Of a stretch of 64,000 bases of DNA, positions 57,008 to 64,000 are shown one piece after another. Made by a program: the position numbers and the translations under genes. The DNA is from Bacteroides sp. (lineage in GTDB: Bacteria > Bacteroidota > Bacteroidia > Bacteroidales > Bacteroidaceae): NCBI GenBank assembly GCA_019414725.1, contig DXLM01000004.1, forward strand, positions 12,878 through 76,877, given 5' to 3'. Numbering within the stretch: position 1 is the first letter of the stretch; each line of letters opens with the position of its first letter. The notes below the pieces were generated by a model. It had not been told where the DNA came from. It was given only the letters and a program-made list of their open reading frames with translations, and made no database searches.

Positions 57008-60000
57008 TTAAAATTTAAGATTTACACCAAGATTTATTACACGCATTGGAGGATAATCCAATCCATTATCACTAGCACATTCAGGGTCCATTAGACTTTT
57101 AATATTAGATATAGTTAATAAATTTGTGGCAGATAAATATACTCGTACATTAGTGATACCAGTATGAGTTAACCAAGATTTAGGCAATGTATAACCAAAC
57201 TCTAAGTTACGCAACTTTATATAACGAACATTATGTAACCAATAAGTACTGCTATCATATGCACTTGTCTCATCTGAAGGCAAACGGAGCATTGGATATT
57301 TTCCTGGAATTAATTCACTATCTGGATCAAATGGATCGGACAAATGCCAAGCATCTGTCAAGACTTCACTAGGATTGTTTCCATCATTTTGAAATGGACG
57401 AGCAGTTTCATAACGTTGCCACCAAGAAGTCATTCCAGAACCAGTCCAATCCATTGCTAAATCAAAACCTTTCCAAGAAGCAGATAGATTAATACCATAA
57501 TTCAAAGTTGGAGTACTGTCTACTCGATAGCCAATAGGACGCTCATCATATCCATTGATCACTCCATCACTATTTTGATCTTTATACATAATATCTCCAG
57601 GAACAACAGTACGATTACCTTTACGGTCATTATCTATTGGATAGTTAGCAATCTGTTCCCAACTTTCAAAACGTCCAATAGCTTCATATCCCCAATTAAC
57701 ATATCCTACACGATGCCAAATACTGTTTCTATATTCATGCCATGAGTTGCTAAAACGAGGCTTATACTGTTCCCAATCCCAAAAACGAGAATAAGTCATA
57801 TTAGCACCTATACTATAATGAAAATCATTTATATTATCAGACCATGAGATGGATGCATCAAAACCACGATGCATATCTGAATTCAAGTTTTCTTGTGGCA
57901 AGCTAAAACCTGCTTCAACAGGTATAAGAACGTCATATCTTTGGGCAGGTAGTCCTTCACGTTTACGCTGGAAAAAATCCACCTGAGCATTCAATCGATT
58001 ATTTAAAAATCCCAAATCTATACCAATATCCAAAATCTTTGCTGTTAACCAAGACAATGTTTCATTAGGAAGTCCACGAGTAGCAGATCCGACAACCCAT
58101 TCACCGTCAATTACAGCTCCACCATTATTATAGGTATATCCCGGTAAGAAATCATATGGAGAATAATTACTTACATTATCATCACCTACTTCTCCATATG
58201 AAGCTCTAATTTTTAAATTAGTAACTATTTCACCTATTTTATTTTCTTTCCAAAAATTTTCCTCTGAAAGTCTCCATCCTAATGAAGCAGAAGGGAAAAA
58301 GCCCCAACGATGACCCGGACGGAATTTCCATGATCCATCCCAACGACCAATAAATTCTACTAAATATCGATCAGCATAATTATAATTGACTCGTGCCAAA
58401 TACCCCATACGGGCTTCTGTACCTTTTCCTGTATCATTAAATTCTACAATCTCATTTAGACGAATCAAATCCATAGCATCTGATGTTGGAGTAGAATGAA
58501 TCCACATTTTAGGACGATTACGCTTAGTTGCCTCAAAGCCAGCAACAACATTTATTGCGTGTTTCCCAAATTTTTTATCATAATTTAATTGGATATTGCT
58601 CGTCAGATCTTCTACTCTATCACGATTTCTTTCTCTATAAGGATTTGTCATACGATCGGTTACATAGTACTCCCCTGTTTTTTCATCGTATGCATACAAA
58701 TTAAATTTATATTCCTGATTATCAAATTCTTGAAGACCAAAATAATATCCTAACATAGCTTTTGCCTTCAAGCCATCCAGTATTTCATATTCAGCATTAC
58801 CATTCAATTGAATTACTCGCCAAACATCAGAAACACGTCCACTTGTATTGTAATTCAGCAATGCAAAGTTTGTTTCAGGTTGGTCAGATACCTTTTGTGG
58901 ATAATTAGGATTATCATTAGCAAAAGGACGTTTAGTTGGCTGATTTTTCAAAGTTGCAAAACGAGGCAGCCACGTATCATCTCCACCTGGCACTCCAGGA
59001 TGACGCCGATCTTCGATACGTCCATTCATACTAGCCCCAATTTTAAACTTCTCATTTACATTCATTTCAATATTCATCTGGGCATTCGTTCTACGGAATC
59101 CACCATAGTTCCGAATAGTAGCATCCTGATTAATATGTGAAACAGCTACATAATAATTTGCCTTATCAGTTCCTCCTGAAAAATTAGTATTAATATAATA
59201 CTGAGGAGCACTAATCCATATATAATCTCCCCAATCCCATCCTTGATAAGCCGGTGTTGCACCTGCCATCCATTTATCATATTCTTCTCTGCTATAACGT
59301 CTGTTTCCATCCGTTCTTCCTGAAAAAGTTTCAGCTGTAGTATAAGCATGAACATACTCTTTTACATCAGCTGGATCTACAAATTTTGAATTTTTCTGCC
59401 AACCATAATATGCATCAACAGATACTGTATTTCGCGTATTTCTTTGACCTTTCTTAGTTGTAACAACTATTACACCATTTGCCGCACGTACTCCATATAA
59501 AGCAGCAGAAGCATCCTTTAGAATAGATATATTTTCTATATCATTAAAGTCCATATTATTGAACTGACCTTCATCAGAAACAACACCATCAATTACAAAC
59601 AAAGGAGTACCCATATTACGAATCTGTAAAGCGGTTGTTGCTCCCGGTGCACCTCCTTGCTGACGTGAATTTAAACCAGCAATTTTACCAACCAATGCAC
59701 CACTGGCTGTCACAGCAGAAGATCTTTCTATATCTGTTGATTTTACAGAAGATACCGCTCCTGTCAAAGTAGCTTTTTTCTGAGCCATACCAAAACCAGT
59801 AACTACCACTTCATTTAAGACCTCTGTTTCCTCTTTTAATGTAATCTGTATAGAAGAAGAGGAATTTAATTTTACTTTTTGCGTAGAATAACCTATATAA
59901 GAAACTTCAAGTACAGATTTTGAGTCAACATTTAATTCGAATTTTCCATCCATATCGGAAATAGTTCCATTAGTTGTACCTAAAATCTTAATAGTCGCAC

Positions 60001-60205
60001 CTATAATAGGAATACCATTCTCATCAACTACAATTCCTCTGACAGTGCGTTGCTGTTGTAAAGTTTCAACCGGAGTATTAACTGCCATAACATTAGCTTC
60101 AGCATAGCAATTACCTTTAGGAAACAATGTAAATGCAGCAATACATAAAGGTATTCGCCACATATTGCCATGCAACAAAAGATTAAATTTGTCTTCTTTA
60201 CTCAT
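57008..60205 (-). CDS. SusC/RagA-type TonB-dependent transporter (PUL C)
   Basis: This 1065-residue outer-membrane transporter has a long N-terminal signal region (a second Met at residue 15 is an alternative start). A carboxypeptidase-D-like domain (about 54-130, VRGIVVDENGIPIIGATI) precedes the plug motif VVVTGFGMAQKKATLTGA and a barrel ending VINLGVNLKF. There is no STN domain and no regulator gene nearby. An IS21-family element is inserted 136 bp upstream of the start codon, which may alter expression of the whole locus. Confidence 0.95.
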   Translation of the reverse strand: MSKEDKFNLLLHGNMWRIPLCIAAFTLFPKGNCYAEANVMAVNTPVETLQQQRTVRGIVVDENGIPIIGATIKILGTTNGTISDMDGKFELNVDSKSVLEVSYIGYSTQKVKLNSSSSIQITLKEETEVLNEVVVTGFGMAQKKATLTGAVSSVKSTDIERSSAVTASGALVGKIAGLNSRQQGGAPGATTALQIRNMGTPLFVIDGVVSDEGQFNNMDFNDIENISILKDASAALYGVRAANGVIVVTTKKGQRNTRNTVSVDAYYGWQKNSKFVDPADVKEYVHAYTTAETFSGRTDGNRRYSREEYDKWMAGATPAYQGWDWGDYIWISAPQYYINTNFSGGTDKANYYVAVSHINQDATIRNYGGFRRTNAQMNIEMNVNEKFKIGASMNGRIEDRRHPGVPGGDDTWLPRFATLKNQPTKRPFANDNPNYPQKVSDQPETNFALLNYNTSGRVSDVWRVIQLNGNAEYEILDGLKAKAMLGYYFGLQEFDNQEYKFNLYAYDEKTGEYYVTDRMTNPYRERNRDRVEDLTSNIQLNYDKKFGKHAINVVAGFEATKRNRPKMWIHSTPTSDAMDLIRLNEIVEFNDTGKGTEARMGYLARVNYNYADRYLVEFIGRWDGSWKFRPGHRWGFFPSASLGWRLSEENFWKENKIGEIVTNLKIRASYGEVGDDNVSNYSPYDFLPGYTYNNGGAVIDGEWVVGSATRGLPNETLSWLTAKILDIGIDLGFLNNRLNAQVDFFQRKREGLPAQRYDVLIPVEAGFSLPQENLNSDMHRGFDASISWSDNINDFHYSIGANMTYSRFWDWEQYKPRFSNSWHEYRNSIWHRVGYVNWGYEAIGRFESWEQIANYPIDNDRKGNRTVVPGDIMYKDQNSDGVINGYDERPIGYRVDSTPTLNYGINLSASWKGFDLAMDWTGSGMTSWWQRYETARPFQNDGNNPSEVLTDAWHLSDPFDPDSELIPGKYPMLRLPSDETSAYDSSTYWLHNVRYIKLRNLEFGYTLPKSWLTHTGITNVRVYLSATNLLTISNIKSLMDPECASDNGLDYPPMRVINLGVNLKF

Positions 60206-60263
60206 AGTAACTAAATTTTATTGGTCAAAAATTTATTGTTTAATATTAATTTTTAAGACTTTT

Positions 60264-60271
60264 CAAAACTA
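60264..60271 (-). promoter_or_regulatory. Candidate -7 box of PUL C susC
   Basis: The minus strand reads TAGTTTTG, matching TAnnTTTG, 59 bp upstream of the susC start. No clear -33 box is visible. The IS21 left end begins 70 bp further upstream, so the core promoter is intact but cut off from any more distant activator site. Confidence 0.5.
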
Positions 60272-60334
60272 GTAACCAATGAATATTTTTATAGATAAAA
60301 ACTATCCAAAAAACAGCAATAACTATTCAAAAGA

Positions 60335-60340
60335 GACAAT
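60335..60340. repeat. Target-site duplication, left copy
   Basis: GACAAT directly precedes the IS left end and is repeated exactly at 63122-63127. A 6-bp duplication fits IS21-family insertion and indicates simple, fairly recent transposition. Confidence 0.8.
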
Positions 60341-60346
60341 TACATA

Positions 60347-60644
60347 TTCCGGAGCATACCCGTTCACTTTCCGGCAGCTTATTAGGGTATAAAACCATAC
60401 CTTAAAAGCGTAATTTTTATCCGTTCATCCCCTAAAAGGATGAAAAAATGGATAACCAGACATTAAAATCTCAATTTTTCCGGAGCATATCCGTTCACCT
60501 CCGAGAATTGCAGGTTGTAGCACCCTTTTTCCGGAGCATACCCGTTCACTTTAGACGTATGCTTTCAGATTTTCCGGAGTATATCCGTTCAGCCGTGCAT
60601 GGAATTGTGAGCGTATATCTTCGTTTCCGGAGCATATCCGTTCA
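60347..60644 (+). repeat. Repeated IS21 end-type motifs (left end)
   Basis: Five copies of a 20-bp motif TTCCGGAGYATAYCCGTTCA lie at 60347-60366, 60478-60497, 60529-60548, 60572-60591 and 60625-60644, with a half copy near 60417-60427. They are probable transposase binding sites. Spacing between the last four is 43-53 bp. Confidence 0.85.
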
Positions 60645-60702
60645 TTCTTTCCCCGGTTTCAGTTTCCTTTGTGCTGGTAAGCTAACAAGAAACAGCACAG
60701 TC

Positions 60703-62310
60703 ATGGCAGGAACAACAAAGGATATGAGTCTGATAAAACAAGTACTCCAGCTCAAGCAGGCCGGAGAATCCAACCGCGGTGTAAGCCGCAAGTTACCGAT
60801 TGACAAGGAAACCGTCAACGGTTATGTGAATACGGTAAAAGCCAACGGATGGAACATCAGCGACCTCCTTGAGATTGACGATCCCGAGTTGGAACGGATG
60901 TTCCATGCTGGTTCTCCGGCATATACGGACAGGAGAATGGAAGAGTTTCTGATCCTGCTACCCAGATACAGGGAACTGCTGGCGGACCCCAAATCCCATG
61001 TAAGCCGTCAGGTCCTGTTCGATGAATACCGTGCGACTCATCCCGATGGTTACGGCAAGTCACAGTTCTATTACCATCTGAAGCAGAATCTCGTTGCGAA
61101 GAAGGATGTTACGGCCGTACTGGCCAACACCTACAAACCGGGTGAAAAGCTCATGGTGGACTTTGCCGGTGACAAGCTCAGCTATGTGGATGCCGAAACC
61201 GGAGAAATTGTCAAGGTGGAGGTGTTTGTCGCCTGCATGCCTTACAGCGACTATACCTATGTGGTATGTGTACCTTCGCAGAAGACGGAGGACTTTCTGT
61301 ATGCCATAAGGATGTGTCTGGAACATCTGGGCGGTGTACCTTCCATACTGACTCCTGACAACCTCAAATCGGCTGTAATCAGCAATGACCGGCATGAGCC
61401 GAAGCTGAACAAGGCTCTTGAGGACATGGGCAACTACTACCATTTCGTGGTACTGCCATGCGACCCGGCATCGCCGACACAGAAGGCTCTGGTAGAGGAC
61501 TCCGTAAGGATTACATATAACCGTGTCTATGCCAGATTGCGTAACCGTACCTTCCATTCACTCCTGGAACTGAACCGTGCCGTATGGGAGCTGATGGAAA
61601 GGCACAACCAGACCCGTATGCAGAAGCGTCCCTACAGCCGTGAGGAGCGTTTTCATGCCATGGAGAAGGAGCTGCTGAAACCCTTGAAACCGGAACCCTA
61701 TGAGATGCGCCTGTATGCCGATCTGAAAGTACAGGCAAACTGCCATGTGGAGCTGAGACAGGACAAGGTGACCCATTTTTACTCCGTCCCCTATATCCAT
61801 GTAGGAAAACAGGCAAGAGTAGTCTTTACGCGTTCATGGGTCAAGGTCTATGTGGAGCAGAAACTGGTGGCCTCACATATCCGCAGCCATACATACGGCT
61901 ATACCACAGTCAGGGAACATCTCGCATCCAGCTGCAGGGTGATTATGGAGCGTTCGGCAGCCTATTATGTGGAGAAAGCAAAAGATATATCACCTGACTG
62001 CCATGAATATGTAAAAAGAATCTTTGACCCCAAACGTACCGCACAGCCTGAAGAGGTGTATTACAAGCTGTGCAACTCCATAGTCAGCCTCAGAAGGAAG
62101 TATGACCTTGCCACGTTTGACCTTACCTGCCGTCAGTGCATGGAGTACGGTATTTACTCCTACAGCAAGTTTGAAGCCATACTCAGACGTAACGGCATGA
62201 ATGCATCCGCAGACGAGACGGTAATCTTCCATGCGCCTACACCGTCAAACCACGGGAACATGCGCGGAAAAGACTATTTTACAGGAAATGACATAAACCA
62301 ACAACAATAA
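60703..62310 (+). CDS. istA: IS21-family transposase IstA
   Basis: The ATG at 60703 gives a 535-residue transposase. An in-frame upstream start at 60448 only reads through the terminal repeats and is rejected. The N-terminal helix-turn-helix (LKQAGESNRGVSRKL) binds the repeated end motifs. The DDE catalytic core includes an Asp in LMVDFAGDKL, an Asp in ILTPDNLKSAVI and a Glu in KALVEDSVRITYNRV. A C-terminal Mu-transposase-like beta-barrel contains HFYSVPYIHVGKQARVVF. It works with the ATPase IstB encoded immediately downstream. Confidence 0.95.
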   Translation: MAGTTKDMSLIKQVLQLKQAGESNRGVSRKLPIDKETVNGYVNTVKANGWNISDLLEIDDPELERMFHAGSPAYTDRRMEEFLILLPRYRELLADPKSHVSRQVLFDEYRATHPDGYGKSQFYYHLKQNLVAKKDVTAVLANTYKPGEKLMVDFAGDKLSYVDAETGEIVKVEVFVACMPYSDYTYVVCVPSQKTEDFLYAIRMCLEHLGGVPSILTPDNLKSAVISNDRHEPKLNKALEDMGNYYHFVVLPCDPASPTQKALVEDSVRITYNRVYARLRNRTFHSLLELNRAVWELMERHNQTRMQKRPYSREERFHAMEKELLKPLKPEPYEMRLYADLKVQANCHVELRQDKVTHFYSVPYIHVGKQARVVFTRSWVKVYVEQKLVASHIRSHTYGYTTVREHLASSCRVIMERSAAYYVEKAKDISPDCHEYVKRIFDPKRTAQPEEVYYKLCNSIVSLRRKYDLATFDLTCRQCMEYGIYSYSKFEAILRRNGMNASADETVIFHAPTPSNHGNMRGKDYFTGNDINQQQ

Positions 62311-63039
62311 ATGATTATGAGCAACGAAACAGAAAGAACACTGCACGAGCTGAAGCTTCCGGGAATGGCAAGCTGCTGGAGCTCTCTGGAAGAAACACAT
62401 CAGTTGGACAAGCTTACCCTGCGTGAAGGCATGCAGATCATGCTCCAGTACGAACGTGACACGAGAGGGAACAACCGCATCCAGCGTCTTATAAAGAATG
62501 CCGGCTTCCGTCTGAGAGCCTCGATGGAAGAACTTGAAACGGACACGGCAAGGGGCATACAGACCTGCTCTGCAGCCGACCTTGCAACCGGAAATTACAT
62601 CACGGGCGGAATGACGGTCATCATTACCGGACCGGCAGGAACCGGGAAGTCCTACTTTGCCTGTGCCCTGGGTGACAGGGCATGCAGGAACGGCCGGAAG
62701 GTACTGTACTTCACGATGAACATGCTCATCGAGAACCTGAAGCTTGCACATCTGGAAGGACGGGAAACAAACTTCTTCCGGAAGCTGAACGCACATGACC
62801 TGCTGATTATCGATGACTTTGGGATGGTCAAGCTGGACGGCCAGATACAGCATGACTTTGAACAGATCATAGATGACCGGTACAACCGGAAGGCACTCAT
62901 CCTGGCCAGCCAGCTTCCCGTTGCAGACTGGTATGATGTGTTCCAAAGCGAGCTCATTGCGGAAGCCTGTCTGGACAGAATCGTGCATAAGGCAATAAAA
63001 TTTGACCTTAAAGGAGAGAGCCTAAGAAAGAAGTATTAA
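62311..63039 (+). CDS. istB: IS21-family helper ATPase IstB
   Basis: This 242-residue DnaA/DnaC-like AAA+ ATPase has Walker A GPAGTGKSYF (about 110-119) and Walker B LLIIDDFGM. It selects target DNA and activates IstA. Its ATG follows the istA stop codon with no gap, so translation is coupled; a second ATG 6 bp later is an alternative start. The length is typical of IstB. Right-end repeats begin 33 bp after its stop. Confidence 0.96.
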   Translation: MIMSNETERTLHELKLPGMASCWSSLEETHQLDKLTLREGMQIMLQYERDTRGNNRIQRLIKNAGFRLRASMEELETDTARGIQTCSAADLATGNYITGGMTVIITGPAGTGKSYFACALGDRACRNGRKVLYFTMNMLIENLKLAHLEGRETNFFRKLNAHDLLIIDDFGMVKLDGQIQHDFEQIIDDRYNRKALILASQLPVADWYDVFQSELIAEACLDRIVHKAIKFDLKGESLRKKY

Positions 63040-63072
63040 CTTTGCCAACAACACTGAATACTAACTGGGGAC

Positions 63073-63115
63073 TGAACGGATATCACCGGAAATGCTGAAC
63101 GGGTATCCGCCGGAA
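63073..63115 (-). repeat. IS21 right-end repeats
   Basis: Two inverted copies of the end motif lie at 63073-63092 and 63096-63115, opposite in orientation to the left-end copies. The element ends at 63121, directly followed by the right GACAAT duplication (63122-63127). Confidence 0.85.
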
Positions 63116-63121
63116 TATGCA

Positions 63122-63895
63122 GACAATCAAATCAATCTATTAATCAGTAAATTAAGAAGTTAGATTTTAAACAAATTTCCATTTATAATTATACAAGGCC
63201 TTTAAACTATTTCTTATTCCTAGATATCACATTATTTAAAAACAATAGACTATATATCATTCATAAATTTCAAATGGATATTCAAAAAATGGTAATCAAA
63301 CAGTTTCCTATTTTTCTCCATCACTATGTGAAAAACTTCTGCGAGATAAAAGTCTAACAATACTTTCTGTGCTAATAAAAATCTCTTTGAAAAGCAATAT
63401 CACAATAACATGAGTTGAAAGTTACTTTATCACATAGAAAAATAGATTCTCTCTGAAAGAAATATCAACATATTTGCAAAAATTGAAAAAGTATATCTGT
63501 TCATGTATAAACTGTATAAGATTCTTGTATATAAAAAGAAAAGAGTACAAAAGATATTGTCATAATAAACACTGATACAAAAATTTTCTTTTCAGCCTGA
63601 TTACAGTTAATCATTAAGCAAAATAAGTCATTATAAAGACCTATATTCAATGATACCGCATTGATAAGGTTTGCAAAATGGATATAACGAGATAGATAAG
63701 TTAATTTTCCTTACTTATAGAAGAGTGGCAGGATTCATACAGACATTGTCTAGAAATCAAACTTCTTCCTCTAAGAAGTATTTCACAGATGCTACATAAA
63801 TAATCTTTTAATGCCCAAAAAGAACTTTCGTTCACTGTTTAGAGGAAGTAAAATAAGGCTTTCTTTTTTTATTCAGACTGGCAAAAATATATATC
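63122..63895. other. AT-rich non-coding stretch
   Basis: No credible gene, tRNA or clear hairpin was found in these 774 bases. They were originally contiguous with the DNA upstream of PUL C susC, before the IS21 insertion. A spaced inverted repeat CTATGTGA / TCACATAG (63324-63331 and 63430-63437) is the only structure noticed. Confidence 0.5.
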
Positions 63896-64000
63896 TTACA
63901 TCAAGTCGGCATCGGCTCGTCGAAGGGCACTCTCCAGAAGGGCAAGAGCCGGCGGCGTTTTTTCTGCCCTCATGCAAAAAAGAAAGCCCCGCGGCACTTG
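63896..64000 (-). CDS. Possible C-terminal end of a GC-rich gene, partial
   Basis: On the minus strand an open frame of 34 codons runs in from the right window edge to a TAA at 63898-63896. It ends ALALLESALRRADADLM, which reads like a protein helix. The base composition is far more GC-rich than the neighbouring DNA, which may signal a foreign gene or mobile element. I recognise no family, and a plus-strand ATG at 63972 (MQKRKPRGT) opens a competing frame. Confidence 0.3.
   Translation of the reverse strand, partial: QVPRGFLFCMRAEKTPPALALLESALRRADADLM

Larger units (their letters stand above)
60341..63121 (+). mobile_element. IS21-family insertion sequence, intact
   Basis: This 2781-bp element carries istA and istB between related ends. 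The left end and the complement of the right end share 23 of 26 bases, starting TACATATTCCGG and TGCATATTCCGG respectively. Several inner copies of the terminal 20-mer are present, as in IS21 relatives. The element is visibly more GC-rich than its flanks, a sign of foreign origin. Both genes look complete, so it may still move. Confidence 0.92.

Noticed and set aside
60448..60702. N-terminal extension of IstA
   Set aside because: It is made of IS end repeats read in frame. The ATG at 60703 gives the normal IS21 transposase start with its helix-turn-helix.
61060..61557. Long minus-strand frame inside istA
   Set aside because: It is a shadow frame of the transposase; GC-rich IS DNA gives long antisense frames by chance.
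62245..62988. 247-codon minus-strand frame across istB
   Set aside because: It lies fully antisense to istB, has no recognisable motif, and is explained by the composition of the element.
63324..63437. Possible CRISPR-like or terminator structure from CTATGTGA / TCACATAG
   Set aside because: There are only two 8-bp arms about 100 bp apart, with no repeat array and no T-run.

Overview
The window is a chromosomal segment of a gut Bacteroidota bacterium, most likely family Bacteroidaceae (Bacteroides or Phocaeicola). This rests on three SusC/SusD glycan-import pairs, a hybrid two-component regulator, an ECF sigma/FecR pair with an STN-domain receptor, a DUF4374/PepSY xenosiderophore operon, and Bacteroidales-type promoters (TAnnTTTG -7 boxes). 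The DNA is AT-rich except for an IS21-family insertion sequence and a short GC-rich stretch at the right edge. No tRNA, rRNA or CRISPR array was recognised.

Layout. (1) 1-7498, minus strand: a polysaccharide utilisation locus (PUL A) read GH65 glycosidase -> ECF sigma factor -> FecR anti-sigma -> STN-containing SusC -> SusD, which is cut by the window edge. (2) 7742-14917, plus strand: a housekeeping run of THUMP RNA methyltransferase, DPP IV-type peptidase, purD, two small membrane proteins and mnmD. (3) 14995-36625: a large host-glycan PUL (PUL B). A divergent hybrid two-component regulator on the plus strand faces a minus-strand run of SusC, SusD, sulfatase, GH20, a GH29-GH16 fusion, GH2 and GH33. 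The enzyme set fits stepwise removal of sulfate, sialic acid, fucose, galactose and GlcNAc from mucin-type or LacNAc glycans. (4) 36671-42544, plus: a metal-binding lipoprotein and an ABC ATPase without a permease, a GT117/DUF2723 membrane glycosyltransferase and a NodB-type deacetylase. (5) 42723-47668, plus: xusABC. (6) 47759-52306, minus: an SDR dehydrogenase, then a probable operon of two small PH-like membrane proteins, lpdA and dacB. nadB (52458-54053) is divergent. (7) 54387-60205, minus: an enzyme-free SusC/SusD/DUF3823 locus (PUL C). (8) 60341-63121: an intact IS21-family element with a perfect 6-bp target duplication, sitting 136 bp upstream of the PUL C susC start. (9) 63122-64000: a long non-coding stretch and then a GC-rich edge.

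The most notable points are the GH29-CBM-GH16 fusion enzyme in PUL B, the coupling of a GH65 alpha-glucosidase to a sigma/anti-sigma system typical of host-glycan loci, the metal-binding protein with altered ligands and no permease, and the recent IS21 insertion that separates the PUL C promoter from its upstream DNA. No single wholly new system was identified. Function assignments rest on motif recognition by eye, without database searches.
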